This document shows, piece after piece, positions 22,003 to 22,377 of a stretch of DNA of 22,377 bases. The notes below the pieces were generated by a model. The model searched no databases. It was not told the DNA's origin and saw only the letters and a program-made list of their open reading frames with translations. The translations under genes were made by a program, and so were the position numbers. Positions within the stretch are counted from its first letter, which is position 1; every line of letters begins with the position of its first letter. Origin of the DNA: an uncultured Bacteroides sp. (GTDB lineage Bacteria; Bacteroidota; Bacteroidia; Bacteroidales; Bacteroidaceae); assembly GCF_937912035.1 (NCBI RefSeq), contig NZ_CALDPF010000049.1, forward strand, positions 1 to 22,377, in the 5' to 3' direction.

Positions 22003-22091
22003 CGTTACACGTTCGTGTCACGCGTGTAGCACGCTCGTGTTACGAGCGTTACACCTACGTGTTACGCACGTGACACGAACGTGTAACGGTA
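22003..22091. repeat. GC-rich 11-bp tandem array forming an 86-nt hairpin
   Basis: Eight 11-bp units run from 22004 to 22091. Five positions (G1, T2, A6, C7 and nearly always G8) are fixed, giving GTNNNACGNNN, usually ending in C. The stretch is also an inverted repeat. CGTTACACGTTCGTGTCACG (22003-22022) is exactly complementary to 22069-22088, and pairing continues inward to the hairpin CGCTCGT-GTT-ACGAGCG (22032-22048). By hand count about 37 of 43 base pairs form when G-U pairs are allowed. No T-tract follows on either strand, so it is not a standard terminator. Confidence 0.75.
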
Positions 22092-22190
22092 TATACGACA
22101 GAGAATTTTACATTTTATTATTTGTCTCAAAAAATATTATTATCACAGCTCTCCGGAAATAGGATAATTCAAGCAACCGCAACATATATA

Positions 22191-22234
22191 AAACGGCATT
22201 TAAACAGTGTCTAAACACCATTTAAATGCCGTTT
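22191..22234 (-). terminator. Terminator of the GH2-like gene, built of 11-bp units
   Basis: AAACGGCATTTAAA (22191-22204) pairs perfectly with TTTAAATGCCGTTT (22221-22234), with an inner GTGT/ACAC stem. On the minus strand, 20 bp after the stop of the right-hand gene, the hairpin is followed by TTTATAT. The same bases on that strand fall into consecutive 11-bp units ATTTAAACGGC, ATTTAAATGGT, GTTTAGACACT, GTTTAAATGCC, GTTTTATATAT, matching the RTTYA consensus of the array at 15874-16028. Confidence 0.7.
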
Positions 22235-22254
22235 AAATTTTATAATAAGTGAAA

Positions 22255-22377
22255 TTATTCCACGTTGAAACCTGTAATCTTAACGACAGGAGCATTACCG
22301 CGTGTATCAACATCTTTCCATCTTATGCTGACTTCTTTCTTCTCGCCCGGAAGCAATGCGAAATAGTTGTCAGAATA
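22255..22377 (-). CDS. C-terminal fragment of a probable glycoside hydrolase family 2 protein (partial)
   Basis: Only the last 40 codons are in the window, ending at the TAA at 22255-22257; the gene continues beyond the right edge. The translated tail starts YSDNYFALLPGEKKEVSIRW and ends VVKITGFNVE. A SDNYFxLLPGE segment close to the C-terminus is characteristic of the last Ig-like domain of GH2 beta-mannosidase and exo-glucosaminidase type enzymes in Bacteroides, which are secreted and act on host or plant glycans. With so little sequence the specificity cannot be given, and another protein with a similar Ig-like tail is possible. Confidence 0.7.
   Translation of the reverse strand, partial: YSDNYFALLPGEKKEVSIRWKDVDTRGNAPVVKITGFNVE

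Larger units (their letters stand above)
21721..22254. other. 534-bp intergenic region upstream of topA
   Basis: No gene is supported here. From right to left the gap holds a terminator at 22191-22234 built of 11-bp units, about 100 bp of plain A/T-rich sequence, the GC-rich 11-bp array and hairpin at 22003-22091, then poly-A/T sequence (21757-22000) and a -7 element before topA. The GC-rich block stands out sharply from its A/T-rich surroundings. Confidence 0.6.

Overview
The window looks chromosomal and comes from a member of the Bacteroidota, most likely order Bacteroidales (Bacteroides, Phocaeicola or Prevotella-like). Four things point there. Genes are preceded by TAnnTTTG -7 elements, several with a TTTG/TTTC -33 element about 19-22 bp upstream. 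Shine-Dalgarno sequences are nearly absent and leaders are A/T-rich. The arginine genes are arranged as argR-GNAT-argG-argC-argD-proC. The topoisomerase I lacks zinc fingers. No rRNA, tRNA, prophage, insertion sequence with a transposase, or CRISPR array was seen.

Layout. 1-108: a strong, symmetric terminator. 109-3470 (minus): an acyl-CoA/AMP-forming ligase with its XRE-cupin regulator, then proB. 3602-4711 (minus): a two-gene operon of a six-helix membrane protein and a winged-helix regulator, with two matching palindromic operators around its promoter. 4829-5662 (plus): a Cof-type HAD phosphatase. 5665-7266 (minus): a three-gene HipBST-like toxin-antitoxin operon with three phased operators. 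7292-8029 (minus): a SAM methyltransferase. 8088-13701 (plus): the arginine/proline cluster argR, GNAT acyltransferase, argG, argC, argD, proC, with ARG-box-like sites before argR and a MITE-like element between argC and argD. 13746-15135 (plus): a MATE transporter, overlapping tail to tail with a YgjP-type metallopeptidase (minus). 16097-21720 (minus): topA-aroK-speA-argB. 22255-22377 (minus): the last 40 codons of a probable glycoside hydrolase family 2 protein.

How it works together. argB, argC, argD, argG and the GNAT protein supply most of the acylated-ornithine route to arginine. speA drains arginine to agmatine and polyamines and sits one nucleotide upstream of argB. proB and proC give two of three steps from glutamate to proline. 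The ornithine transcarbamylase, argininosuccinate lyase, deacylase and proA are not in this window.

The least ordinary content is in the gaps. Two kinds of short-period repeat recur. The first is a 7-bp repeat (TTAATTN in the sense of the gene), present in exactly four copies ending 4-6 nt before the start codons of argD, speA and the metallopeptidase gene; a related AACTNAN array ends 8 nt before argG. The second is an 11-bp-period repeat (RTTYA plus six variable bases, or GTNNNACGNNN in a GC-rich version), found at three sites. One site is a divergent array of 7 + 6 units, one folds into an 86-nt hairpin, and one forms a terminator. These arrays and the operator sets of the Hip and membrane-protein operons are the best candidates for undescribed regulatory systems.
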